Source: Litchfieldella xinjiangensis
GTDB taxonomy: Bacteria > Pseudomonadota > Gammaproteobacteria > Pseudomonadales > Halomonadaceae
DNA: 64,000 bases
NCBI RefSeq assembly: GCF_000759345.1
Contig: NZ_JPZL01000002.1
Span: 310,001-374,000 of the forward strand
Direction of reading: 5' to 3'
Within the stretch, counting starts at the first letter, position 1, and every line of letters starts with the position of its first letter. The notes under the pieces were generated by a model. The model saw only the letters and a list, made by a program, of their open reading frames with translations, ran no database searches and had not been told where the DNA came from. Made by a program: the position numbers and the translations under genes. Shown piece by piece: positions 47,958 through 55,665 of this stretch.

Positions 47958-49411
47958 AGATGACAACTAAACGAGGTTTTCTGGCGCAGTGCGAGCATGA
48001 GCAGCTGCATCTCTCGGGGGCCATCCAGGCCCACGGGGCGTTGCTGGTCGTGGCCGCTGATGGGCGCGTGACCCACGCGTCAAACAATCTTGAAACAGTG
48101 CTGGGCCTCGACCCTCACAGCCTTCTCGGCCAACCGCTTCCTGACGCCTTGGCATCGCCACTGGGCCGGCTGGGGCAGCACGCCGGTGATCGATTATCGG
48201 TCCCGCTTGTCGATGGCGAGATGGGTGAATTCGCCCTGTTGGCCTCACGCAACGCCAATGGGGAGGTGGTTATCGAGCTGTTGCCCGATAACGAAGAGGC
48301 TACCTTTGTCGATGAGGTGGCATCGTCAGTGCACATCGGCTCACGCGATGAATTGATGATGCAGCGGCAGGCCTTGGTGGAACGAATCGTTCAACTCAGT
48401 GGCTTCGATCGGGTGCTGTTCTATCGCTTCCTGCCCAGCGGTGACGGAGAGGTAATGGCCGAAGCGCTGGGTACCGGTGCTCAGGGACGCTACCTGGGGC
48501 TGCGTTTCCCCGCTAGCGATATTCCAGAGATTGCCCGAGCACTTTATGTAAAGAATCCATGGCGCAGTATCCCAGACGCCGCGGCGGAGTCGGTGCCATT
48601 GGTTGCCCTCAACGAGGCGCCGCAGCCGGATCTGACACTGGCGGATCTACGCAGCCTTTCACCGGTGCATCGTATCTACCTGCACAACATGGGCGTGGCG
48701 TCAGCGATCTCCTTCCCGGTATCCATGGGCGATGAGCTGACCGCCTTGATTTCCTGTCATGCCGACCGGCCACGCCAACTGCCACTATCACGGCTGAACC
48801 ACCTGTCCCGAGAAGTAGAAAGCTTCGCCCTGGCCGAGAAGACCTACCACACACATACTCGCCAATCCATGCTCGATGGGCTGGAGCGTCACTTCAGCGG
48901 GGTGCGTAGCCAAGTGAAAGCGCAGGGTGGCCTGATTCAGGCGTGGCCCTTGCTGAGTACCTGGTTGATGGCAGAGTTCGATGCAGACGGGGTAATGTTG
49001 TGTGGCGAGGGTACTGAGCTACGCGAGGGGCTTATCCTTGAGCCCGAGGCTTTAGATGCTGTGGAGCAATGGTGCGCGGAGAAGGAGACAGTCCGAATCA
49101 GCGATCACCTTCTTGCTGATTGCCCCGACATGCCGCTCTCCGAGGTGGCTGGGCTGCTGGCGATATCCTTGCTCACTGCTTCGGGAGAACAGCTGCGTTG
49201 CTATCTGTGTCGGGCCGAGGAGGCGCAGGAAGTGGCCTGGGGCGGCAATCCCGACAAGCCAGTAGAGTACCGGTCAGACGCGGTCCCCATTGCCCCGCGA
49301 CGCTCGTTCGAAAAGTGGCTCGAGACACGCCTTGGTTATAGCCGCCCCTGGCCTGAGCAGTCTCGGCTCAAATTGCTCAAGCTTCGTCAGCTGCTGCAGG
49401 AGGCGACTTGA
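47954..49411 (+). CDS. bphP: Bacteriophytochrome photosensory core without output domain (PAS-GAF-PHY)
   Basis: The 485-residue protein holds only the photosensory part. The PAS (1-115) carries Cys13 in AQCEHEQLHLSGAIQAHG, the likely biliverdin attachment site. In the GAF domain (130-300), RFPASDIP has the conserved Asp189; SPVHRIYLHNMGV has His239; SCHAD has His269. In the PHY domain (310-470), the tongue motif PRRSF is at 448-452. It ends with the signalling helix KLLKLRQLLQEAT; no kinase or cyclase follows. It overlaps the upstream gene by ATGA and the heme oxygenase gene by TTGA, forming one operon. Confidence 0.93.
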   Translation: MKMTTKRGFLAQCEHEQLHLSGAIQAHGALLVVAADGRVTHASNNLETVLGLDPHSLLGQPLPDALASPLGRLGQHAGDRLSVPLVDGEMGEFALLASRNANGEVVIELLPDNEEATFVDEVASSVHIGSRDELMMQRQALVERIVQLSGFDRVLFYRFLPSGDGEVMAEALGTGAQGRYLGLRFPASDIPEIARALYVKNPWRSIPDAAAESVPLVALNEAPQPDLTLADLRSLSPVHRIYLHNMGVASAISFPVSMGDELTALISCHADRPRQLPLSRLNHLSREVESFALAEKTYHTHTRQSMLDGLERHFSGVRSQVKAQGGLIQAWPLLSTWLMAEFDADGVMLCGEGTELREGLILEPEALDAVEQWCAEKETVRISDHLLADCPDMPLSEVAGLLAISLLTASGEQLRCYLCRAEEAQEVAWGGNPDKPVEYRSDAVPIAPRRSFEKWLETRLGYSRPWPEQSRLKLLKLRQLLQEAT

Positions 49412-50031
49412 CGGCAATCCCCTTGGCTCGACAGTTGCGAGACGGCACCCGGCGGGCACATCACTTACTGGATCACCATCCGCTTCTTCAGCAACTGATC
49501 ATCCCGGGCCTGTCCCGTACTGCCTATGCGCGTTCGCTACTGGCGATCCATCGGCCCCATGGCCGGCTGGAAGCATGCGTGCTGGCAGGAGCACAACAAC
49601 TAGACATAACGCTCAGTGAGGAGATCAAGGTTTCTTCGCGCACCCATCGCCTTGAGACGGACCTGGAGGCACTGGGGGTCGTGCCTCCCTGCGTCTTGCC
49701 ATCGGCCTTGCCGGTGGCAGTAACACCCGCCGTCCTGGCAGGGCAGTGCTATGTGCTGGAGGGCTCCCGGTTGGGCGGTCAGGTGATCGCCCGCCAGGTG
49801 CAGCGGGCACTTGGCGCCAAGGTACCGGTGTCCTACTTCGACTCCCCGCAACCGGAAGTGCACTGGCGGCGATTCCTTACCTTTCTGGACGAGAACTGTC
49901 GGCCCGACGAGGCGCCGGTCGTCGTAGCTGCGGCACAGCAAGCCTTCGATGACTACCTATCGGCACTGAGCGAGGCGGAACCTTCACGAGGTTGGCCGCC
50001 CTCAGGCGATGGCGTCTCGCTAGTTCGCTGA
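49408..50031 (+). CDS. bphO: Heme oxygenase, BphO-type (biliverdin-forming)
   Basis: The 207-residue protein would convert heme to biliverdin, the chromophore of the adjacent phytochrome. The proximal heme histidine is His18 or His19 (RAHH), and the distal helix reads QCYVLEGSRLGGQVIARQV (about residues 113-131), typical of the Pseudomonas BphO/PigA class. The TTG start at 49408 overlaps the phytochrome stop. An AGGAGG lies 5-10 bases upstream. The product of this operon order (GGDEF/EAL, sensor, heme oxygenase) is a self-contained red-light module. Confidence 0.93.
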   Translation: MTAIPLARQLRDGTRRAHHLLDHHPLLQQLIIPGLSRTAYARSLLAIHRPHGRLEACVLAGAQQLDITLSEEIKVSSRTHRLETDLEALGVVPPCVLPSALPVAVTPAVLAGQCYVLEGSRLGGQVIARQVQRALGAKVPVSYFDSPQPEVHWRRFLTFLDENCRPDEAPVVVAAAQQAFDDYLSALSEAEPSRGWPPSGDGVSLVR

Positions 50032-50034
50032 GCC

Positions 50035-50286
50035 ACCAGTCGGGCGGCAATAACACGGGCCAGATGATCAGCCAGTAACCCGGTGCTGCGAGGGTCATCC
50101 TTAAGAGAGGAAGTTACCGTCATGCAGAGCTGCGCGCGAGTCGGGTCTGCCTGTCCTAGCCTGCGATGTGCCGAGAAGTCCGGCATAATTTCTGCCATCC
50201 CTTCTTCGACTACGTTGGCCCGCAGGTAAAGATGAATGCTCTCCAATGGTTTGGCGAGATGGACGCCAAAGGTGGAGCCAGCGGGT
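50035..50286 (-). pseudogene. AraC-family regulator fragment (N-terminal domain)
   Basis: The minus strand encodes FGVHLAKPLESIHLYLRANV, EEGMAEIMPDFSAHRR, and GLLADHLARVIAARLVAQ, which match the sensor domain of AraC regulators (ESIHLYL; ADHLARxxAARL). The frame is stopped upstream near 50287. The HTH domain is missing: after VAQ the frame runs into the end of bphO. It is therefore a truncated remnant. Confidence 0.6.
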
Positions 50287-50291
50287 ATAAA

Positions 50292-50307
50292 TTACTTTCG
50301 AAAGTAA
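50292..50307. promoter_or_regulatory. Perfect 16-base palindrome TTACTTTCGAAAGTAA
   Basis: The sequence is identical to its reverse complement. It lies at the truncated edge of the AraC fragment, 54 bases before the IS3-type end. It may be an old operator or an insertion scar; no function is assigned. Confidence 0.4.
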
Positions 50308-50361
50308 CAGGTTAGATTCACCACGGACACAAGCAATCGCTTGATTGTGCATCGGGCAATC

Positions 50362-50757
50362 TGAAGTGGACCCCATCCGTTGGGCCACCTGACAGACGAT
50401 TTAAGCTCTGACCGGAATCATTATCAGGGTCAGGCCGCCTGAGTCAGTGGTTGATCGAGTACACCTCATTGGGTGTCGCACCGTCCAGCCTTGATGGGGC
50501 CGCTGGCGGTTGTGCCAAGTGAAGTACTTCCTCAGCTCCCGGCATAGGTGGGCATCATCTTCGAGGGCCTGCAGATAGACGCACTCGTACTTCACGCTAC
50601 GCCAGAACCGTTCGGCGAAGATGCTGTCCCGGTAGCAGCCTTTTCCATCCATGCTGATCCGGACGCTATGGGCCTTCGGTACCTCGGTGAACGCCTGGCG
50701 GGTGGATTGGCAGCCCTGATCGCTGTTTAAGATGCTCGGCGGCCCATAGCGGTCCAC
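50362..50757 (-). mobile_element. IS3-family insertion sequence remnant, one end plus transposase tail
   Basis: The right end near 50362-50395 contains GAAGTGGACCCCATCCG, which resembles the terminal repeat of IS3-family elements. The transposase reading frame occupies 50401-50757 on the minus strand. The other end of the element is missing (50758 to about 50845 holds unrelated sequence), so it is a fragment. Confidence 0.7.
50401..50757 (-). pseudogene. IS3-family transposase OrfB, C-terminal fragment
   Basis: The 118-residue frame begins inside the rve integrase core: DRYGPPSILNSDQGCQSTRQ, then RISMDGKGCYRDSIFAERFW (with the last acidic residue of the DDE triad), SVKYECVYLQAL, and the tail YFTWHNRQRPHQG. 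The first catalytic Asp is missing, so it is inactive. Confidence 0.9.
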
Positions 50758-50844
50758 TTCCCATTTAGTCTTAGCTTTACCCCTTCCTTGCTTTTAGTCG
50801 CATTTTCACTGACGACGCGTACCGACACGCCCTTGCGTTCTCCC

Positions 50845-50991
50845 TCACTTACGCACTGCATCAGATTCGGCTTGCAACTCTTTTGTCCAGGCACCGGAGC
50901 CGGCTGTCTGTTCGCCGGGCGGGTCGTAAGCGGCAAACAGAATCGCAGTAGCGACAGCGAGCATGGCGACGGTGACGAGTACGATCCTCAT
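50845..50991 (-). CDS. 48-residue secreted or membrane peptide, function unknown
   Basis: The ATG at 50991 follows GGGGAGAACC on the minus strand, a good ribosome-binding site. The peptide starts MRIVLVTVAMLAVATAILFA, a hydrophobic N-terminal signal or TM segment, then a short soluble part (AYDPPGEQTAGSGAWTKELQ, AESDAVRK). It lies just upstream of the IS3 fragment. It is too short for the usual annotation threshold but looks real. Confidence 0.6.
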   Translation of the reverse strand: MRIVLVTVAMLAVATAILFAAYDPPGEQTAGSGAWTKELQAESDAVRK

Positions 50992-51214
50992 GGTTCTCCC
51001 CAGATTATCTGTTATGAGTTAACGCATTACTACTCCGTACAGTGTGCTGCGTTTGCGATATTGCACAAACTCACTCAGTGATACGCAGTGTAGGAAAAGG
51101 AAGCCTGATATCACAACCCAGGCCCTCAGAGGCCTGGGAAATTCGGCGTGTCGCGGTAGGGCGGGGCTGGTAAAAAGTGAGAAGGCGGCGGGGGATCGTA
51201 TCTACTCGATGGCT

Positions 51215-51406
51215 TTAGCTAGGGTCTTTTGGCGTCTCGCCGCGGTTGAGGTTCTCGCAGATTTGCTGGGCCTCCACCTCGGTCTGGTAAACGCCATACT
51301 CTCTATTGGTGTCGGTGTCATAGACGACGAAGCCATCGGAGTGGTTGCCTTCGGTATCTGAGCGGATCTTTTCATCTTCGCTGGCATGGATGTAGCTGTA
51401 GGGCAT
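51215..51406 (-). CDS. Small protein of unknown function, 63 residues
   Basis: The ATG at 51406 follows AGGAG with 9 bases spacing. The protein has the segments YIHASEDEKIR and GFVVYDTDTNREYGVYQTEV, and ends EAQQICENLNRGETPKDPS. It is acidic and soluble. The frame extends upstream to 51484, but this start has the better signal. Confidence 0.65.
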   Translation of the reverse strand: MPYSYIHASEDEKIRSDTEGNHSDGFVVYDTDTNREYGVYQTEVEAQQICENLNRGETPKDPS

Positions 51407-51437
51407 GTCGCATTTCTCCTGGGCATGACGCTCTGTG

Positions 51438-51707
51438 TTACGAAAACTTGCGTTCCAGATAATTGATGATGTCGCGGGACTCATACATCCAAGTGGTTTT
51501 TTCCCCTTCGTCGATCCTCAGGCAAGGCACGGTCTTTCTGCCCCCGCCGGCGATCAACCTTTGCCTGGCGCCAGGGTCTCGCATGATGTCGTGCAGTTTG
51601 AGGTCGATGTTCAACCGGGAAATGGCGTTTCGCACCCGCGTGCAGAAGGGGCAGCCCTCGTAATGGTAAAGCGCTAGATCCTGCGGTTTCCTATCGCGTT
51701 CAGACAT
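51438..51707 (-). CDS. Glutaredoxin-family protein
   Basis: The 89-residue protein has the thioredoxin-fold motif CPFC in YHYEGCPFCTRVRNAI, then TVPCLRID (the cis-proline segment) and MYESRDIINYLERKF, the C-terminal helix of monomeric glutaredoxins. The ATG at 51707 follows GAGG with about 9 bases. The substrate is not indicated. It lies 31 bases upstream of the 63-residue gene on the same strand. Confidence 0.9.
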   Translation of the reverse strand: MSERDRKPQDLALYHYEGCPFCTRVRNAISRLNIDLKLHDIMRDPGARQRLIAGGGRKTVPCLRIDEGEKTTWMYESRDIINYLERKFS

Positions 51708-51819
51708 GATCAAAAACCTCGCTTGGCTGTCCGGAGCACTGTCACCGACAGGGTAGAAGATAAACGGGAGATAGGCTCTCGTTCACTCCGCGGCGTATCG
51801 CTCCCTCAAGCGACCCGCG

Positions 51820-51978
51820 TCAATCGCGCGGGCGCTGGCGACGTGTCCATTGCAGGACCAGCCCGAGTATGATCAGTACTACACCGACGAAGGCGGCGGG
51901 TGGGGTGTTCAACCAGCCGAGGACGATCAGTGCCACACCGAGCAGTTCCAGGATCATTGCGAATATCCTGACGTTCAT
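51820..51978 (-). CDS. 52-residue membrane protein, function unknown
   Basis: The ATG at 51978 follows AAGGAG at 6 bases, an ideal site. The peptide has two hydrophobic stretches, ILELLGVALIVLGWL (about residues 9-23) and AAFVGVVLIILGLVLQW (about 28-44), then a basic tail (TRRQRPRD). It is probably a two-TM inner membrane peptide. A plus-strand frame also crosses here but lacks start signals. Confidence 0.7.
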   Translation of the reverse strand: MNVRIFAMILELLGVALIVLGWLNTPPAAFVGVVLIILGLVLQWTRRQRPRD

Positions 51979-52182
51979 GAGCGACTCCTTTTTATGGTGA
52001 GTTCCAGTCTAACGTGGGCGCTACGCGTGACGATGCTGCCTTGGTCGTGCTCATGGTTCGGTCAGGCTTCGCTGACGCGGCTTGTCGGTGATTTCCTACG
52101 CACAGGGTGCGAATTGGCTCACATCGTGGCGGGCCGTGAGCGGCTAGAGTGAAGCAGGTTCTCCAGTCGTGTTCCCTGCTTT

Positions 52183-52210
52183 CCGGCCATCTTCGAGGTG
52201 GCCGGTTTTT
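52183..52210 (+). terminator. Rho-independent terminator (orphan), upstream of lysE-like gene
   Basis: The hairpin CCGGCCATC (52183-52191) with GGTGGCCGG (52197-52205) has loop TTCGA and is followed by TTTTTA. It reads on the plus strand, but no plus-strand gene lies just upstream, so it may be left over from a lost gene or act on long read-through. Confidence 0.7.
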
Positions 52211-52308
52211 ATTGTGTTTCGCCCTGCTCTTCTTATCATGATCGGGTGCGCTTGATGTTCAGGCGCGTTCTGCGCATGTTCATTGCGCTCATTCAGACCG
52301 GAGGTCAG

Positions 52309-52929
52309 GTGCCGCTTTCGTTATGGTTGTCGCTGGTAGCCGTATGTGCCATGGGGGCCATGTCGCCGGGGCCGAGCCTGGCGTTGGTATTGCGCCATAC
52401 CCTGGGAGGCGGTCGTTTGCCCGGGGTCACTGCGGCGTTGTTCCATACCCTTGGTGTCGGGTTCTATGCGCTGTTGACCGTATGGGGGCTGGGCGCACTG
52501 ATCGCCCGCCAACCGGTGCTGTTCCAGACAATTACCTGGCTGGGGGCCGCCTATCTGGCCTGGCTGGGCATCAAGGCGCTGCGTGCTGGGCGAGGCGGCA
52601 CTTGGCAGCGTGCCGAAGTTCACCCCACGACACGCACCCAGGCGGCTCGCGAGGGCATGTTGGTTGCGCTCGGCAATCCCAAGCTGATCCTGTTCTTCAT
52701 TGCCCTGCTCAGCCAGTTCGTCAGCCCCGACATGAGTATCGCCGCCAAGGCACTGATCGTGGCCACCGCCATGGTCATTGACGGCGGCTGGTACTTGCTG
52801 GTCGCAATGGTCCTCTCGCACTCCTCGGTACTGCCCTGGCTTCAGGCCCGGGCGCACTGGATCAATCGCCTGACCGGCCTGGTGCTGCTGGGGCTGGCGC
52901 TGCGTGTGGTGCTCGGCCCGTTAGGCTAG
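52309..52929 (+). CDS. LysE/RhtB-family amino acid exporter
   Basis: The 206-residue protein is an inner-membrane exporter of the LysE superfamily with about six TM segments. It has SPGPSLALVLRHTLGGG near the N terminus and ARQPVLFQTITWLGAAYLAW with LGIKALRA, plus GNPKLILFFIALLSQF. The GTG at 52309 follows GGAGG by 4 bases and gives the usual length of about 205. The frame is open from 52198, with an ATG at 52276. Substrate unknown. Confidence 0.88.
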   Translation: MPLSLWLSLVAVCAMGAMSPGPSLALVLRHTLGGGRLPGVTAALFHTLGVGFYALLTVWGLGALIARQPVLFQTITWLGAAYLAWLGIKALRAGRGGTWQRAEVHPTTRTQAAREGMLVALGNPKLILFFIALLSQFVSPDMSIAAKALIVATAMVIDGGWYLLVAMVLSHSSVLPWLQARAHWINRLTGLVLLGLALRVVLGPLG

Positions 52930-53068
52930 CCCTTTGTTGCTGCTCTTGGATCGGGCCTCTTGGGTTGAGGGCGGGGCCCGCTTGCGTGGAAGGTGGCGCT
53001 CACGCCTAGGCCTTGGGCAATGATACAGTTGTTTACATTGCCAGGCCTGCGCCCCACCGAGAGAGACA

Positions 53069-54247
53069 ATGACCGCCATACTTCACCCGTTCGCCGCCGT
53101 GCTGGATGACGATCCGGACGTGGTCGTGACGCTCTCGTTGCAGTTACGTGCCCTGGGGATCGAAGCGCATTGCCATGCCCGCCCGGAAGCCCTGTTGGCC
53201 GAGTTGCCCACCTTTTCGCCGCGCCTGCTCATTCTCGATCTGGAATTGGGGCACTCCGACGATGGCATCGACGTTCTGCGCCGGTTGGCCGATTGTGACT
53301 ATGCTGGCGCCGTGCTGCTCTTGAGTGGGGTCGAAACCAAGATCATCCAGATTGCCGAACGTGTGGGCCTTTCGCTGGGGCTCAACATGTTGAGCCCGCT
53401 CTCCAAGCCGTATCGCCTGGCGGATCTGCGGCGTCGGCTCGAGGGCATCCGCCCACAGGTGGTGGCCGTCACCCGCCCCGATGAGGTGCTGCGGAGCCAG
53501 GAGGAGATCGAGCGCGCGCTGGATGGCGATGAATTCATCGTTCATTACCAGCCCCAGATCGAACTCGCCTCGGGTCGGTTGAGCGGGGTCGAAGCCTTGG
53601 CACGTTGGCAGCATCCCGAGGCCGGACTGCTGGCACCGGCCAAGTTCCTGCCGCTGATGACGCCCCGGCAGTACCAGGCCCTGACCCGGCGGGTGCTGTC
53701 GGTCGCGTTTGCCGATACGCAACGCTGGCTTAAACATAGTATCGCGATATCGCTCGCCATCAACGTTACGCCCGATGAGTTGATGAACGATGACCTGTTG
53801 GCGCTGGTTGATGCGGGGCGCCGCCAGCTTTCACACCCCTTGCCGATCGTGCTCGAAGTCACTGAAAGCGACTCCATGGATGACGAGCTCCTCGGGGGGG
53901 AAGTGGCGGCCAGGCTTCGCCTGCATGGGCTCGAGGTGTCGGTGGATGATTTTGGGGTCGGCTTCTCTTCCTTGTCGCGGCTTCAGCTACTGCCCATCAG
54001 CGAGATCAAGATCGATCGAAGCTTCGTAAGTGACATGCATGAAGCCTCGCAGAATGCCGCCATCGTCGAGGCGGTCGCCTTGCTGGGTCAGCGGCTGGGT
54101 ATTCGGGTCGTGGCCGAAGGGGTCGAGTCGCTGGATTGCCTGCCCTTGTTGCGCGCCTTCGGTTGCACTCATGTTCAGGGCTACGCCTTGGGTCGGCCGA
54201 TGTCGGCCGATGATATCGTGCGCGTTCAACACCTGTTGTTGCTATGA
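53069..54247 (+). CDS. Response regulator with EAL c-di-GMP phosphodiesterase domain
   Basis: The 392-residue protein has a receiver domain (about 1-125) with AAVLDDDPD, phosphoacceptor Asp57 in LLILDLELG, and the C-terminal Lys in LSKPYR, followed by an EAL domain (about 145-385). The latter has VEALARWQHPE, LEVTESDSM, DDFGVGFSSLSRL and IKIDRSFV, ending VQGYALGRPM. It resembles VieA-type proteins without an HTH. It overlaps the histidine kinase gene by ATGA, so the two are a cognate pair. Confidence 0.94.
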   Translation: MTAILHPFAAVLDDDPDVVVTLSLQLRALGIEAHCHARPEALLAELPTFSPRLLILDLELGHSDDGIDVLRRLADCDYAGAVLLLSGVETKIIQIAERVGLSLGLNMLSPLSKPYRLADLRRRLEGIRPQVVAVTRPDEVLRSQEEIERALDGDEFIVHYQPQIELASGRLSGVEALARWQHPEAGLLAPAKFLPLMTPRQYQALTRRVLSVAFADTQRWLKHSIAISLAINVTPDELMNDDLLALVDAGRRQLSHPLPIVLEVTESDSMDDELLGGEVAARLRLHGLEVSVDDFGVGFSSLSRLQLLPISEIKIDRSFVSDMHEASQNAAIVEAVALLGQRLGIRVVAEGVESLDCLPLLRAFGCTHVQGYALGRPMSADDIVRVQHLLLL

Positions 54248-55140
54248 GCCATCTGGTTACTGCGATACTGGCGCTCCTGGCGATGCTGTCGACCTGGCAG
54301 TGGGTGAGAGCGCACAGGCGTCACCGACAGTTGGCCGAGGCGCAGGCGCATCTTGAGCGTCAACTCCAGGAGGCGCAGAAACTGGCCGCCCTGGGGCGGC
54401 TCACGGGCGGTATCGCCCATGATTTCAATAACTTGCTCACAGTCATCATCGGTAACGCCGAGCTGCTTTCGGAGGGCCTCGAGCGGCACTCGCCGCTACG
54501 CCAGCCGGCCGAGCTCATGCTGCACGCTGGCGAGCGTGGGCGCGAGCTGACCCAGCGCCTGCTGGGCTTTGCACGTCGGCAGACCCTGGCCCCCGAACGG
54601 GTCGATGTGAATGCGCTGCTCAAGGCGTGCCGTTCGATACTGACGACCAGCCTGGGGGAGGCGGTAGACCTCGAGTTGCACCTGGCACCAAGCCTGGCAC
54701 AGGCCTATGTCGACGCCGCTCAACTCGAATCGGCGATCCTCAACCTGGCGGTGAATGCCCGCGACGCCATGCCCGACGGCGGCCGCCTTCAGGTCGCCAC
54801 GTCCAATGCCGCGGTCAGTGAGGAAGGGCTCAGCCGTGCCCCGCAGTTACGTCCGGGGCGCTACGTGCGAATCGTGGTCAGCGACACCGGCCAGGGCATG
54901 AGCGATGCGGTGCGGCGTCAGCTGTTCGAGCCCTTCTTCACCACCAAGGAGGGCGACAAGGGGACGGGCCTGGGCATGAGCATGGTGGCCACCTTCATTC
55001 GCCAGAGCGGGGGGCATGTGGCGGTCTTCAGCGAGCCCCGGGAGGGGACTCGCGTGCATCTCTACGTGCCATGTCGCGCACCCGAAGCACCCGAACCCGA
55101 TGAAACCGTTACCGACGTAACGGCGCGCGACGCCTCCTGA
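54244..55140 (+). CDS. Sensor histidine kinase, membrane-anchored
   Basis: The 298-residue kinase has one N-terminal TM segment (about 4-20) and no large sensor domain. A short coiled coil (about 25-50) leads into the H-box GGIAHDFNNLLT with His59. The ATPase has NLAVNARDAM (N box), SDTGQGM (G1) and GTGLGMSMV (G2). A proline/glutamate-rich tail follows. With no periplasmic domain its signal is unknown; it may receive input from another protein. It overlaps the REC-EAL gene. Confidence 0.94.
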   Translation: MSHLVTAILALLAMLSTWQWVRAHRRHRQLAEAQAHLERQLQEAQKLAALGRLTGGIAHDFNNLLTVIIGNAELLSEGLERHSPLRQPAELMLHAGERGRELTQRLLGFARRQTLAPERVDVNALLKACRSILTTSLGEAVDLELHLAPSLAQAYVDAAQLESAILNLAVNARDAMPDGGRLQVATSNAAVSEEGLSRAPQLRPGRYVRIVVSDTGQGMSDAVRRQLFEPFFTTKEGDKGTGLGMSMVATFIRQSGGHVAVFSEPREGTRVHLYVPCRAPEAPEPDETVTDVTARDAS

Positions 55141-55149
55141 CCCTGCTAT

Positions 55150-55635
55150 TCAATGGTCGTGATGGCCATCGGCGGCTTCGATCCCGGCATTGGCTTCCTG
55201 GACCCGGACCTCGACCTCGACCGCCTCTCGCTCGGCGAACTCCAGCATCAGGGGGAAGGTATCGCCCTCGCTGAGCGTCGAGGTGAGCCCGAGCAGCATC
55301 AGGTGGGGGCCGCCGCCCGGGCGAAGGGTGACGGTCTCGCCGGGTTCGATGACGATCTCGTCGAGCTTGCGCATGCGCATGGTGCCCTCATCGAGGCGCA
55401 TGTCATGCAATTCAACGCCTTGGCTCATCGGCGTGCTGGCGCCGACCAACGTTGCCGTCTCGCCGTCTTCGTCGATGCTGATATCCAGATAGGCCGCCCC
55501 ATGCGGTGCGCCAGGGGGCGTAGGCGTCGCGAACGGGTGAGCGACGCGCAGGTGAACCTGACGCACCTCGTGGGCGAGGGAAAGACCGGGCAGAAGCACG
55601 GTGGCGAGGCACAGGGCCATCAGTGGTAAGCGCAT
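55150..55635 (-). CDS. PCu(A)C-type periplasmic copper chaperone
   Basis: The 161-residue protein has a signal peptide ending near LSLAH and a DUF461 domain. Copper ligands are His77 (VELHDM), Met88, His111 and Met113 (PHLM), the HM...HXM pattern. A histidine-rich tail (DGHHDH) could bind more copper. PCu(A)C proteins deliver copper to cytochrome oxidase. It is convergent with the histidine kinase gene and shares a strand with the AidB-like gene. Confidence 0.9.
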   Translation of the reverse strand: MRLPLMALCLATVLLPGLSLAHEVRQVHLRVAHPFATPTPPGAPHGAAYLDISIDEDGETATLVGASTPMSQGVELHDMRLDEGTMRMRKLDEIVIEPGETVTLRPGGGPHLMLLGLTSTLSEGDTFPLMLEFAEREAVEVEVRVQEANAGIEAADGHHDH

Positions 55636-55665
55636 GATTGTTCTCGTTGAGCAAAGAGGCGAAGT

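Noticed and set aside
49953-50246. 97-residue minus-strand ORF as an intact gene
   Set aside because: The N-terminal part matches an AraC sensor domain, but it is truncated upstream and its tail simply reads antisense through bphO; recorded as a fragment.
50727-51081. Short ORFs around the IS3 fragment (50727-50936 minus, 50788-51081 plus)
   Set aside because: Different frames overlap the better supported 48-codon gene and the IS edge. The short stretch after that gene (from about 50827 downwards on the minus strand) could be a gene truncated by the IS, but evidence is too thin.
51850-52152. 100-codon plus-strand frame
   Set aside because: Overlaps the 52-codon minus-strand membrane gene, which has an ideal ribosome-binding site; the plus frame has none.
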